Origin: a virus
Direction: 5' to 3' (one strand)
IMG/VR virus record: IMGVR_UViG_3300031280_000001
Span: 1-54,855 of that record
DNA: 54,855 nucleotides
Shown: in pieces, positions 35,410-41,384 of the stretch
Numbering within the stretch: the stretch's first letter is position 1
Layout of the letters: each line of letters begins with the position of its first letter
The notes under the pieces: model-generated
What the model saw: only the letters and a program-made list of their open reading frames with translations
Databases searched by the model: none
What the model was told of the DNA's origin: nothing
Translations under genes and position numbers: made by a program

Positions 35410-35440
35410 ATGAATATTTAATGAATATTTAATGAATATA
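35410..35440. repeat. 11-bp AT-rich tandem repeat
   Basis: ATGAATATTTA occurs twice in full and once in part with an 11-bp period, inside an AT-rich 326-bp gap (35283-35608) between convergent genes. The gap otherwise holds the 35301 and 35530 hairpins and no convincing gene. Confidence 0.65.
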
Positions 35441-35529
35441 AAAAATTTACAGAAAATACCGAAAAACGACACTTTCTGCAAATTTTATAGAAGAATTCGA
35501 ATTAAAATCGGTTTTAAGCGCCCCTAACG

Positions 35530-35579
35530 AACGATCTCCCTACGAGTGGCACTATATCATTACTCGTAGGGAGATCGTT
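35530..35579. terminator. 18-bp perfect inverted repeat between convergent operons
   Basis: AACGATCTCCCTACGAGT (35530-35547) is perfectly inverted at 35562-35579, with a 14-nt loop. It sits where the rightward protease gene and the leftward tRNA operon meet. There is no strong T run on either side, so it may act as a bidirectional stop, a 3'-end stabiliser, an RNase III site or a protein site. Confidence 0.55.
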
Positions 35580-35608
35580 GACGTTTTATGGGATGGGTAC
35601 CCCAGGTG

Positions 35609-35773
35609 TCATTGATTATGAAATTTAGCACCGTATGATTCAGCTCTCCGTATGAGTGCCAGGTCTTGAGAATTATAAACTGGGAATATTGGAGCTGTGT
35701 CACCGCCAGGTTGAGTATAAAGTAGTCCACCGATAACTTTATAACGTATGTTGTTATGATAGAATTTGTTCAT
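35609..35773 (-). CDS. Small protein of the YKV-x-x-GL family, 54 aa
   Basis: ATG at 35773, TGA at 35609. NKFYHNNIRYKVIGGLLYTQ resembles the starts of the 68-aa and 58-aa products in the minihelix array (NGIDYKVVNGLVY, NGRNYKVVNGLAH). This links the two arms of the tRNA region. It is the last gene of the leftward tRNA operon. Function is unknown. Confidence 0.6.
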   Translation of the reverse strand: MNKFYHNNIRYKVIGGLLYTQPGGDTAPIFPVYNSQDLALIRRAESYGAKFHNQ

Positions 35774-35793
35774 TTTTTGTCCTTTTTTAATAT

Positions 35794-36051
35794 CTACTTA
35801 ATGGTGTCTATACGAGCGTAGACTATATCGCGCCCGATTTTAGCCTCTTTAAGTTTGTCGTCTAAATTAGCCGCTTCTTTTTCTATGCTTTTAGCGACAT
35901 TCTCCAGCTTGTCGTGTTCGTTTTGGATTTTATCAATTGTTTTCAGTGATTGTTGAGTTTTTGTCTGCTTCTGGACATAATTAGTCCGCTTAGATTCTAA
36001 CGGCCCGCAAATATCTTTTTCTCCGTAAAATTCTCCTATTGTTAAAACCAT
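35794..36051 (-). CDS. Coiled-coil protein, 85 aa
   Basis: After a short N-terminal strand the product is one long charged helix (QNEHDKLENVAKSIEKEAAN, then DDKLKEAKIGRDIVYARI). It overlaps the previous gene by 10 nt. Function is unknown. Confidence 0.6.
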   Translation of the reverse strand: MVLTIGEFYGEKDICGPLESKRTNYVQKQTKTQQSLKTIDKIQNEHDKLENVAKSIEKEAANLDDKLKEAKIGRDIVYARIDTIK

Positions 36052-36236
36052 TCTGCTTGATTTGCGGTGATCTTCACTGAAGAAAATTCACCAGAGGCTG
36101 GTTTGACATTTTCTCCTACTATTGAGGAAAAAGTAGGGATAGACGTTACCGTATAACGTTGTCCTTCATAATTAAACTTTTCCCCTATTCTTGGAATATG
36201 AGGAAAATTGTTACGCCGTAAATTTGTTGATACCAT
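36042..36236 (-). CDS. Hypothetical protein, 64 aa
   Basis: The start is set at MVSTNLRRNNFPHIPRIGEK (36236), about 30 nt after tRNA-Ile. The longer frame would run into the tRNA. The fold looks beta-rich (KFNYEGQRYTVTSIPTF), like the short beta modules elsewhere in the tRNA region. Confidence 0.55.
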   Translation of the reverse strand: MVSTNLRRNNFPHIPRIGEKFNYEGQRYTVTSIPTFSSIVGENVKPASGEFSSVKITANQAEWF

Positions 36237-36266
36237 TTTAAATATTATTATAGAAAAGTTAAATTG

Positions 36267-36340
36267 TACTGATGGGCGGATTTGAACCACCGACCTCCTA
36301 CTTATCAGGCAGATGCTCTAATCAACTGAGCTACACCAGT
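36267..36340 (-). tRNA. tRNA-Ile (GAT)
   Basis: Acceptor ACTGGTG/CATCAGT (one G-U), D arm GCTC/GAGC, anticodon loop CTGATAA, T loop TTCAAAT and discriminator A are all present. Three nt separate it from tRNA-Gln. Confidence 0.93.
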
Positions 36341-36343
36341 ATG

Positions 36344-36419
36344 CTGACCCCCCAGGGTTCGAACCTGGATTCTTTGGATTCAAAATCCAACGTGTTACCA
36401 AATGTTACACCAGAGGTCA
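36344..36419 (-). tRNA. tRNA-Gln (TTG)
   Basis: Acceptor TGACCTC/GGGGTCA (one U-G), anticodon stem TTGGA/TCCAA around loop TTTTGAA, and T arm CCAGG/CCTGG with TTCGAAC are intact. The encoded 3' end is GCA, not GCCA. Confidence 0.93.
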
Positions 36420-36422
36420 ATG

Positions 36423-36496
36423 TGGGCCTGAAGGGACTTGAACCCCTGACCGTCTGATTATGAGTCAGATGCTCTAACCAACTGAGCTACAGGCCC
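36423..36496 (-). tRNA. tRNA-Met (CAT)
   Basis: Acceptor GGGCCTG/CAGGCCC has seven perfect pairs, and the anticodon loop is CTCATAA. It could be elongator Met or, if the anticodon C is modified, Ile. Its first ten bases are also the last codons and the stop of the sulfotransferase-like gene: T8-A9-G10 form the TAG. Confidence 0.93.
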
Positions 36497-37164
36497 CGGT
36501 TGCAAACGTTTTCCTGGTCAACTGTTAAAGGAAGAAATCGTTTATAAGCCTCTATCGCATCCGGATTCTCTCGGAGGCCCCTAATGTACTCACCACGAAG
36601 ATCAGACTCCATTATCTGTTTATATCGGAAATCCGTAGCCATTTCAAATCCTTTCTTGATTAGGCCATCAAATGAAGATCCTTTTCCTTGTGGGGTTACT
36701 ATATCTAACATATCTTCATTATATTCTCCTTTCAGGGTATCGCATACCATTAATCGAAATGACCGGGAACTATGAAAAATTTCGTATCCCACTAATAGGC
36801 TGTAATTAAGATATTTACCTGTATATGCTTCTTCTAATTGAGAAGTCCAGATTTTAAAGGCTAGGTCCCGCTTATAGTCCGATAGAGGTTTAGGTATCCA
36901 TTTTAAATAAGAAGCCCACCAGTTCAGTAAGTCCCTGAAAACGATTATATTAAATGTTTTATTCGCCCAGTTTATTTTGTGACTACTGAAATCACTGTCA
37001 ATTTGGCAGGTTCCCATAATGATGCTTTTTTGAGCTTGTGCGTAGTCCTGGGGCTGTACGTCCTCAAAATTGATTATGAGTAACTCCGGTGACCAGGATT
37101 GGATCATTTGTCGGACAAAGTTGTGCCCTGACCGGCAACAGGCAATAATTACAATGTTTTTCAT
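36487..37164 (-). CDS. Sulfotransferase-like protein, 225 aa
   Basis: The N-terminus NIVIIACCRSGHNFVRQMI resembles the PAPS-binding loop of sulfotransferases (R/K-S-G-T/H-x-x-L/V). FNIIVFRDLLNWWASYLKWI matches the second PAPS region (FRDP-x-x-x-x-S-x-Y/W). A P-loop kinase-type fold is the alternative. Sulfotransferase-like genes occur in some phages; the acceptor here is unknown. The start overlaps the stop of the zinc-ribbon ORF (ATGA). The coding end overlaps tRNA-Met by ten bases, so cleavage by RNase P would remove the stop codon. Confidence 0.72.
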   Translation of the reverse strand: MKNIVIIACCRSGHNFVRQMIQSWSPELLIINFEDVQPQDYAQAQKSIIMGTCQIDSDFSSHKINWANKTFNIIVFRDLLNWWASYLKWIPKPLSDYKRDLAFKIWTSQLEEAYTGKYLNYSLLVGYEIFHSSRSFRLMVCDTLKGEYNEDMLDIVTPQGKGSSFDGLIKKGFEMATDFRYKQIMESDLRGEYIRGLRENPDAIEAYKRFLPLTVDQENVCNRGL

Positions 37165-37307
37165 TTGGGTTTATTATTTTCTATAGCACATTCAAATATT
37201 GAATTACAATAAGGACACTGTAAATAATCAATAGTATGTGGTTTTTTACCTTTAATCTTTTTTAATAAAAGTATTCCGCAGTGAGGGCAAATATCTCCTG
37301 TTTTCAT
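37161..37307 (-). CDS. Zinc-ribbon protein, 48 aa
   Basis: ATG at 37307, TGA at 37161. Two CxxC knuckles (ICPHCG and QCPYCN) 28 residues apart form a zinc ribbon, with a basic linker (KKIKGKK). It overlaps the sulfotransferase-like start by 4 nt. A small regulator or nucleic-acid binder is likely. Confidence 0.65.
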   Translation of the reverse strand: MKTGDICPHCGILLLKKIKGKKPHTIDYLQCPYCNSIFECAIENNKPK

Positions 37308-37309
37308 TG

Positions 37310-37471
37310 CTATTCCTGTTTAGATTTCCATTCATCAAAAACCTTACTCCAAAATTTATATGGATATTTTGTATAATCTTCTTCATGCCAATCAATAATA
37401 AACTTTATTGCCACTTCTCGGCTTACTTCATTAAAAGCCTGAAGGATAATTTCTATTATTTGATTTATCAT
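37310..37471 (-). CDS. Hypothetical protein starting at a tRNA 3' end, 53 aa
   Basis: The start is MINQIIEIILQAFNEVSREV at 37471. The longer frame would translate through the tRNA. Only two nt separate the ATG from the tRNA discriminator base, so 3' processing of the tRNA would give a message starting CU-AUG, in effect leaderless. The product is helical (EVAIKFIIDWHEEDYTKYPY). Function is unknown. Confidence 0.6.
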   Translation of the reverse strand: MINQIIEIILQAFNEVSREVAIKFIIDWHEEDYTKYPYKFWSKVFDEWKSKQE

Positions 37472-37473
37472 AG

Positions 37474-37549
37474 TACGGGAGAGAGGATTTGAACCTCCCC
37501 CTCCGGCTCTTCCGCCGACGCTCTGGCCCATGGTTTAAGCTACTCCCGT
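37474..37549 (-). tRNA. Atypical tRNA with six-base anticodon loop
   Basis: The acceptor ACGGGAG/CTCCCGT is perfect and the T arm has loop TTCAAAT. D arm GCTT/GAGC carries a long loop with GG. The anticodon stem TCGGC/GCCGG leaves only six bases, GGAAGA, without T33. Depending on which base is missing the anticodon is GAA (Phe) or GGA (Ser). It may be non-decoding. Confidence 0.65.
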
Positions 37550-37573
37550 TACACTTCTCCAAGGATTGTGTTG

Positions 37574-37646
37574 CGCTGAAGGAAGGATTTGAACCTACAC
37601 TTTCCAGGATGAAAACCTGACGTCCTACGCGATAGACGATAAGGCC
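37574..37646 (-). tRNA. tRNA-Glu (TTC)-like, acceptor stem does not pair
   Basis: The D arm, anticodon stem TCAGG/CCTGG with loop TTTTCAT, and T loop TTCAAAT are good. The expected 5' strand GGCCTTA does not pair with the 3' strand CTTCAGC, and the T stem has one T-T mismatch. It may be a decayed tRNA or one kept for another use. Confidence 0.6.
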
Positions 37647-37652
37647 ACATAG

Positions 37653-37693
37653 TGCCGGAGTGAGGAATCGAACCCCCATGCCCAGTCTCCGGC
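37653..37693 (-). ncRNA. Minus-strand tRNA-like minihelix, 41 nt
   Basis: GCCGGAG and CTCCGGC form a perfect 7-bp acceptor-like stem. Between them are only nine bases (ACTGGGCAT) and a T arm GGGGG / TTCGATT / CCTCA, followed by A73. No D stem or anticodon arm exists. It lies 6 nt upstream of the Glu-like tRNA. It parallels the plus-strand array but with a 7+5 bp split. Confidence 0.7.
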
Positions 37694-37802
37694 AAAGATC
37701 CCCCGTCAATAGGCTGTGGTTGTCTTAACGGTTGTCCTCTGGTGCATGCAGATCCCCGGGAGAAAGACGGGTCACGTAGCTTACAATGCCTATCATATGT
37801 TG
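37694..37802 (-). other. Non-coding spacer in tRNA operon
   Basis: There is no ORF and no tRNA that folds. CCCG/CGGG and other short stems are present. Some bases resemble tRNA fragments, for example GGATCTGCATGCACC, but no full cloverleaf was found. Confidence 0.5.
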
Positions 37803-37881
37803 TAGCGGGGGTAGGATTCGAACCGTTTATGACGACCTTTGGGATATGAGCCCAACGAGCTACCAACTGCTCTACCCCGCT
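37803..37881 (-). tRNA. Initiator-like tRNA-Met (CAT)
   Basis: The acceptor AGCGGGG/CCCCGCT is paired. The body GTAGAGCAGTTGGTAGCTCG and three G-C pairs (GGG/CCC) beside the loop CTCATAT match bacterial tRNA-fMet. Position 1 is A paired with T72 instead of the unpaired C-A. The variable/T-arm region has about seven extra bases, and the T stem has only two good pairs next to TTCGAAT. Confidence 0.75.
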
Positions 37882-37949
37882 ATATTATTAACAGGATAAT
37901 CCTGGATTGGTATGTCCAACCAGTCTTGATTAAAAATTACATATTCCAT
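37872..37949 (-). CDS. Possible 25-aa micro-ORF ending in tRNA
   Basis: ATG at 37949 opens MEYVIFNQDWLDIPIQDYPV and ends at TAG made from T8-A9-G10 of the initiator-like tRNA. The arrangement copies the sulfotransferase/tRNA-Met overlap. Its short length leaves it uncertain. Confidence 0.3.
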   Translation of the reverse strand: MEYVIFNQDWLDIPIQDYPVNNIAG

Positions 37950-37972
37950 TTCATTATTTCTATTGTTTTAAG

Positions 37973-38045
37973 GGTGCCTGGAGAATTTCGAAATCTCGAC
38001 CTTCGGAATCACAACCCGACGCTCTGCCTCTGAGCTACAGACAAC
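37973..38045 (-). tRNA. tRNA-His (GTG)
   Basis: Anticodon stem TCGGG/TCCGA surrounds loop TTGTGAT, with D arm GCTC/GAGC and T loop TTCGAAA. An extra 5' G opposite C73 is the His identity pair. The next position, T1 with C72, is mismatched. Confidence 0.85.
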
Positions 38046-38049
38046 GGTA

Positions 38050-38057
38050 CAAAGATA
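38050..38057 (-). promoter_or_regulatory. -7 box of tRNA-operon promoter
   Basis: TATCTTTG on the minus strand, 5 nt upstream of tRNA-His. No clear TTTG box is found 20 bp upstream. The match to other phage promoters and its position support the call. Confidence 0.55.
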
Positions 38058-38103
38058 AACATAATATTTGAAAGTACCGCATAGAATGATTATAAATAAC
38101 TAC

Positions 38104-38970
38104 TGCCATTTTGTCAGGCTTTTTGGAATTAACACTGCCATTTTGTCATGTTTGTCGCGAATATATACTATACTTGCGACATTCTGCACGTTTTTGCAAA
38201 CTTTTCGTCGTTAGAGGATTAGATACTTGGACCAGTTAACAGACGCGAACCCCCGGTTGGTATTTTATATATTATACTTTATGTTTCTGTTTTGCATCAT
38301 TTATGTATACAAATAGAAATAGGATTCCTATTGTGTTCAATAATAAACTTTGTTCATGGGCCGTGAACATGTATGGAGATGGGACCCAACGTTTGCCAGT
38401 AAAGCTGATTTAGTGGTAAACGTTGAGTATGGGACCCAATAATATATAAAAGCATGCTTAGTGGACTGTTTGGGGTGTATAGGGGGGGCCTCTTTGTGAA
38501 GGAAACTCGGTTGAATTCTTGGCTATATAGGGTAGGGTCCCCTATTACGTTCTTAACTGACTCACAGCCTGTTAGGTCAATTAGTCCTATAACTATTATT
38601 ATGTTAAGTAGACGCGTAGTGGCCTGGGCCTGAGGAGGATAGGTATAATACAGCCTGCCTGTGCGGGGAGAAATACCAATATCTAAATTAAATAAAATTA
38701 ATTAAATAAACCTGCGCGGCGGATAGTTCACATGCTCTACAGGCCCCTGTTCATAGGGTACACAGAGCTACGCTCACAAGCCCCTATCCATGGGCAGTAC
38801 AGCAGTACGCATTCATAGCATTAATGACACGTACTACGAAGGTCTTCGTACATGACAATATGTCATGATGTCACAAAATAGGGGCAAATACACTGCCATT
38901 ATGTCATAGAATAAGGGTAAACTACTGCCATTATGTCATGCTGCCCATACCCAGACCTGCCATTATGTCA
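38104..38970. repeat. TGNCA-N3-TGNCA site array
   Basis: TGCCA-TTW-TGTCA occurs at 38104, 38136, 38894, 38926 and 38958. A triple version (TGACA-ATA-TGTCA-TGA-TGTCA) is at 38853-38873. Both groups have exactly 32 bp between starts (three helical turns). Each half site is itself palindromic. These look like binding sites for a dimeric or oligomeric protein. Confidence 0.75.
38380..38439. repeat. Paired direct and inverted repeats
   Basis: TGGGACCCAA, itself palindromic, occurs at 38380-38389 and 38430-38439. Between the copies CAACGTTTGCCA (38387-38398) is inverted as TGGTAAACGTTG (38414-38425), with one mismatch. Confidence 0.65.
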
Positions 38971-38978
38971 TACTACAA

Positions 38979-39032
38979 GTAATATTAGGCTGTAACCTAA
39001 TACACCAGTAATATTAGACTGTAACCTAATAT
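38979..39032. repeat. Two tandem 25-bp repeats, each a hairpin
   Basis: AGTAATATTAGRCTGTAACC plus TAATA occurs at 38979-39003 and 39008-39032, period 29 bp. In the first copy TATTAGG pairs with CCTAATA; in the second AATATTAG pairs with CTAATATT. Confidence 0.7.
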
Positions 39033-39662
39033 TAATAACTATTTAATCAGAATTATATGTTACCTGGTACACAATATCACAATTATACTACGATTAGATA
39101 GAATTATTCTAAATAGGCCCGGATAACCTATTCACTGGGCTGTAGAGCGTAAGTGTATCATTATGCTACACTCACCTAAACATTTAGTTTGTTTTTTAAC
39201 ATATGCTCTGCAGCCCACTGGGCATGGGCAATACAGGCCGTTACATCAACTAATTTTAAATTATTTTATAACCTTTGAATGATTCTAAATAAGGTCAACA
39301 ACACGCTCAGTATCAATAACATATGATATCAGCTATTTGTTAACGCCTTGACACATAGCATTTTAACCTTTCACTATTAATTACGTAATTGCAATCAGTT
39401 CGTTGACATGCTGAGATGTGAAAGCCCACCGGGGACCTGTAGACAAATTTGGTACGCGTACCATAGGGATGTAGGTTAGTAAGTGGTAATCATATCAACA
39501 GGACACATGAGAGCGCAGCCCGGGTCGCCGGGATGTGAGCAGGGCAGGCAGCCGCAATTGAAAAGATACACTACAGACCAGCACAAGCAGCTGGTGGTGT
39601 TAACTACGAGTTAGCTACGAGATCCCCGGAACACAGAGCGACCGGGAACAATAAGAGAAACG

Positions 39663-39734
39663 GCATAAGGCCTGTAAACAGTTAAATCGGATCTTATCAG
39701 GTAGTAGAGTGTAATTACTTTACAGGCCTTATGC
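39663..39734. repeat. 16-bp perfect inverted repeat, 40-nt loop
   Basis: GCATAAGGCCTGTAAA at 39663-39678 is perfectly inverted at 39719-39734. It is the last element before the small-gene array and would close a 72-nt RNA domain. Confidence 0.7.
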
Positions 39735-39755
39735 ATCGAGAGCAATAAGATTCAC

Positions 39756-39802
39756 AATTATTACATATTATAAACCTCTAATATCTTAGTAACATGGAAC
39801 AA
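39756..39802 (+). promoter_or_regulatory. Duplicated leader, copy 1
   Basis: AATTATTACATATTAT, a diverged middle, then CTTAGTAACATGGAACAA. The same two blocks, with the same overall 47-nt length, recur at 41092-41138. The conserved TAnnTTAG just before the ATG may be a promoter variant. Confidence 0.55.
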
Positions 39803-39985
39803 CAAACACGGTTTACAAATCAGGAAGTACAAGATCTGTTTGAAATTACCCGTTTCTTTCATAATGGATCACAGTTCAAATTTAAGGGTGTGGTTTACAC
39901 CTTGACTTACGGCGGTGCTACAGTCCGCGTATTAAAACAAAGCGGTGCTGGTAACTATAAAGAAATAACTTTAAAACGTAAATAA
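39794..39985 (+). CDS. Hypothetical protein, 63 aa
   Basis: MEQQTRFTNQEVQDLFEITR begins a helix, followed by a beta part (FKFKGVVYTLTYGGATVRVL). It shares the MEQ start and leader with the 60-aa gene at 41130. Its stop overlaps the next start by one base. Confidence 0.6.
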   Translation: MEQQTRFTNQEVQDLFEITRFFHNGSQFKFKGVVYTLTYGGATVRVLKQSGAGNYKEITLKRK

Positions 39986-40656
39986 TGGAACAACAATTTT
40001 ATAATAAACAGTACACCCGTACCCAGGTAAAGAACAATATCCTGAAAGTATGGGACGCAACCAATGAGACGGACCGTTTTGACTGGTATAAGGCTGCAAA
40101 TGATTTTGCACACGGGTTGGCTAATATAGCACCTAGCAATGATGGATATCATTTAGACGTTGCCAGGGCGTGCGGTGTAATTGCAGCCCTGAGTCCGATG
40201 GTACATTGGAATCGGAATAAGAAATTGGCACGTGAATTGATTGAAGACTCTAAGTTATTGAACGTGTGGATAATAGTTGATCATATGGCATGCTTAAAAG
40301 CCAATGCTCGCAAAGCAGCGGCTATCTTATTAAGCGATGGCAGCGATGATGCAATTTTAGATATCCTGAAAGGCAAAAAGACAAGTGCATTCTTTCTAAA
40401 TATCTTATATCCTAACAAAGCAATATCTTTGACAATGGATAGACACGCAATATCTATTGCCCTGGGCAGGAAAATCACAAAGGGTGAAGAGAAGTATTTA
40501 CAGCTAACTGCCGGACAGTACAAGTTCTTAGTTGAATGCTATAGATGGACAGCTGCAAAGCTTAAAGTCAATCCACTGATTTTACAATCAGCTACCTGGG
40601 TATTGTGGAGAAAAGAAGGCAGAAACACTGAATTACCTTATTATCTTGATTTTTAG
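39985..40656 (+). CDS. Helical protein resembling HhH-type glycosylase folds, 223 aa
   Basis: The pattern ACGVIAALSPMVHWNRNKKL, then ACLKANARKAAAILLSD, KTSAFFLNILYP and ISLTMDRHAISIALG recalls the all-helical HhH-GPD-like proteins found in actinophages and other phages. These have a Lys/Asp region near MDRHA but mostly no proven activity. It is the largest protein of the array region. DNA repair or base-modification enzymes are candidates; confidence in function is low. Confidence 0.55.
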   Translation: MEQQFYNKQYTRTQVKNNILKVWDATNETDRFDWYKAANDFAHGLANIAPSNDGYHLDVARACGVIAALSPMVHWNRNKKLARELIEDSKLLNVWIIVDHMACLKANARKAAAILLSDGSDDAILDILKGKKTSAFFLNILYPNKAISLTMDRHAISIALGRKITKGEEKYLQLTAGQYKFLVECYRWTAAKLKVNPLILQSATWVLWRKEGRNTELPYYLDF

Positions 40657-40747
40657 TCAACAGCCGCCGGGACGTCGGTATATAAAAGCAAAAGTGTATA
40701 AGCTATGCATGAGTAGTACGTCCTAATATGCATTTACACAATAATAA

Positions 40748-40807
40748 TGCCAGTTAACGGGCAGCCTGAAATAATAAGGGCGAAGGGTTCGAATCCCTTT
40801 ACTGGCA
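40748..40807 (+). ncRNA. tRNA-like element A, 60 nt
   Basis: A 7-bp acceptor TGCCAGT/ACTGGCA and T arm AAGGG / TTCGAAT / CCCTT enclose a 28-nt connector containing ACGGGCAGCC. It is shorter than a full tRNA but longer than the other elements. It may be an intermediate form. CGAC follows. Confidence 0.7.
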
Positions 40808-40832
40808 CGACTTTTAATTAAATACAATTATA

Positions 40833-41039
40833 ATGAAAGACAAATTTAACTTAAATGGCATTGATTACAAGGTAGTTAATGGTTTAGTTTACAAGCAATC
40901 ACAGGGTATATTAGACCCATGTTACAAAGGTGACAGTAGTGTATTGGATGAGTTTTGCAGAATACATAGCTTAACACTATATCAGAGGCCTAAAGGTGTT
41001 CATGCATACGGTAACCAGCACGGATTACGTACGCAATAG
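40833..41039 (+). CDS. YKV-x-x-GL family protein, 68 aa
   Basis: KDKFNLNGIDYKVVNGLVYK, then DPCYKGDSSVLDEFCRIHSL, is paralogous to the 58-aa gene at 42144 (DFNGRNYKVVNGL, TPCYQGDNVMLDAYC). Two conserved Cys suggest a shared fold. It lies between elements A and B, and its TAG stop ends on the first base of element B. Confidence 0.65.
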   Translation: MKDKFNLNGIDYKVVNGLVYKQSQGILDPCYKGDSSVLDEFCRIHSLTLYQRPKGVHAYGNQHGLRTQ

Positions 41040-41080
41040 CCAGTATGGTATCTGCCTGGGTTCGACTCCCAGGCATAGCA
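41039..41080 (+). ncRNA. tRNA-like minihelix B
   Basis: GCCA / GTATGGTATC bulge / TGCCTGGG - TTCGACT - CCCAGGCA / TAGC-A. The 8-bp T stem is perfect; the outer four pairs have one C-A mismatch. Its first G is the G of the upstream TAG. Confidence 0.7.
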
Positions 41081-41091
41081 CAAATATGTTT

Positions 41092-41138
41092 AATTATTAC
41101 ATATTATTAGTAATTAATAACTTAGTAACATGGAACAA
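41092..41138 (+). promoter_or_regulatory. Duplicated leader, copy 2
   Basis: It has the same blocks and length as 39756-39802, with TAACTTAG before the ATG. Confidence 0.55.
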
Positions 41139-41312
41139 AATTATTTGAATTCACTACGTGTGAACCTGGAAGCAGCTGCCGACAGGAAGGCAGTAGAGCG
41201 CAAGGCAGAAGCCAAAGCGCAAAGATTAGCAAAGATCCTGGTCATCGGATTACTATTAACCATTGCCGTAATTGTAATGTTGTTCGGCGATAGCATAACT
41301 AACTGGTCATGA
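41130..41312 (+). CDS. Tail-anchored membrane protein, 60 aa
   Basis: A basic Ala-rich helix (NLEAAADRKAVERKAEAKAQ) is followed by one membrane segment (ILVIGLLLTIAVIVMLFG). It lies between elements B and C, with the stop 3 nt before C. A C-tail-anchored topology is likely. Confidence 0.6.
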   Translation: MEQNYLNSLRVNLEAAADRKAVERKAEAKAQRLAKILVIGLLLTIAVIVMLFGDSITNWS

Positions 41313-41315
41313 TTA

Positions 41316-41355
41316 GCCCTTATGGTACTCCCCGGGTCCGATTCCCGGGAGGGCA
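41316..41355 (+). ncRNA. tRNA-like minihelix C
   Basis: GCCCT/AGGGC (5 bp), bulge TATGGTACTC, T stem CCCGGG/CCCGGG and loop TCCGATT. ACGA follows. Confidence 0.75.
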
Positions 41356-41384
41356 CGACTTTTAATTAATTAATATTTAATATT

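Larger units (their letters stand above)
38058..39755. other. Gene-free, repeat-rich region of about 1.7 kb
   Basis: There is no credible ORF on either strand. The region has spaced TGNCA motifs, two 25-bp repeats, and several inverted repeats (38352-38368, 38387-38425, 38835-38850, 38983-39002, 39663-39734). Short GC-rich hairpins lie near 39519-39532 (CCCGG/CCGGG) and 39614-39647. Such a region next to phage tRNAs could be a replication origin, a control region, or a large structured RNA of the GOLLD/ROOL kind. No named RNA family can be asserted from reading. Confidence 0.6.

Noticed and set aside
37310-37866. Longer minus-strand ORFs (73, 92 and 105 codons) across the tRNAs
   Set aside because: They translate tRNA sequence; only the 53-aa part starting after the tRNA is kept.
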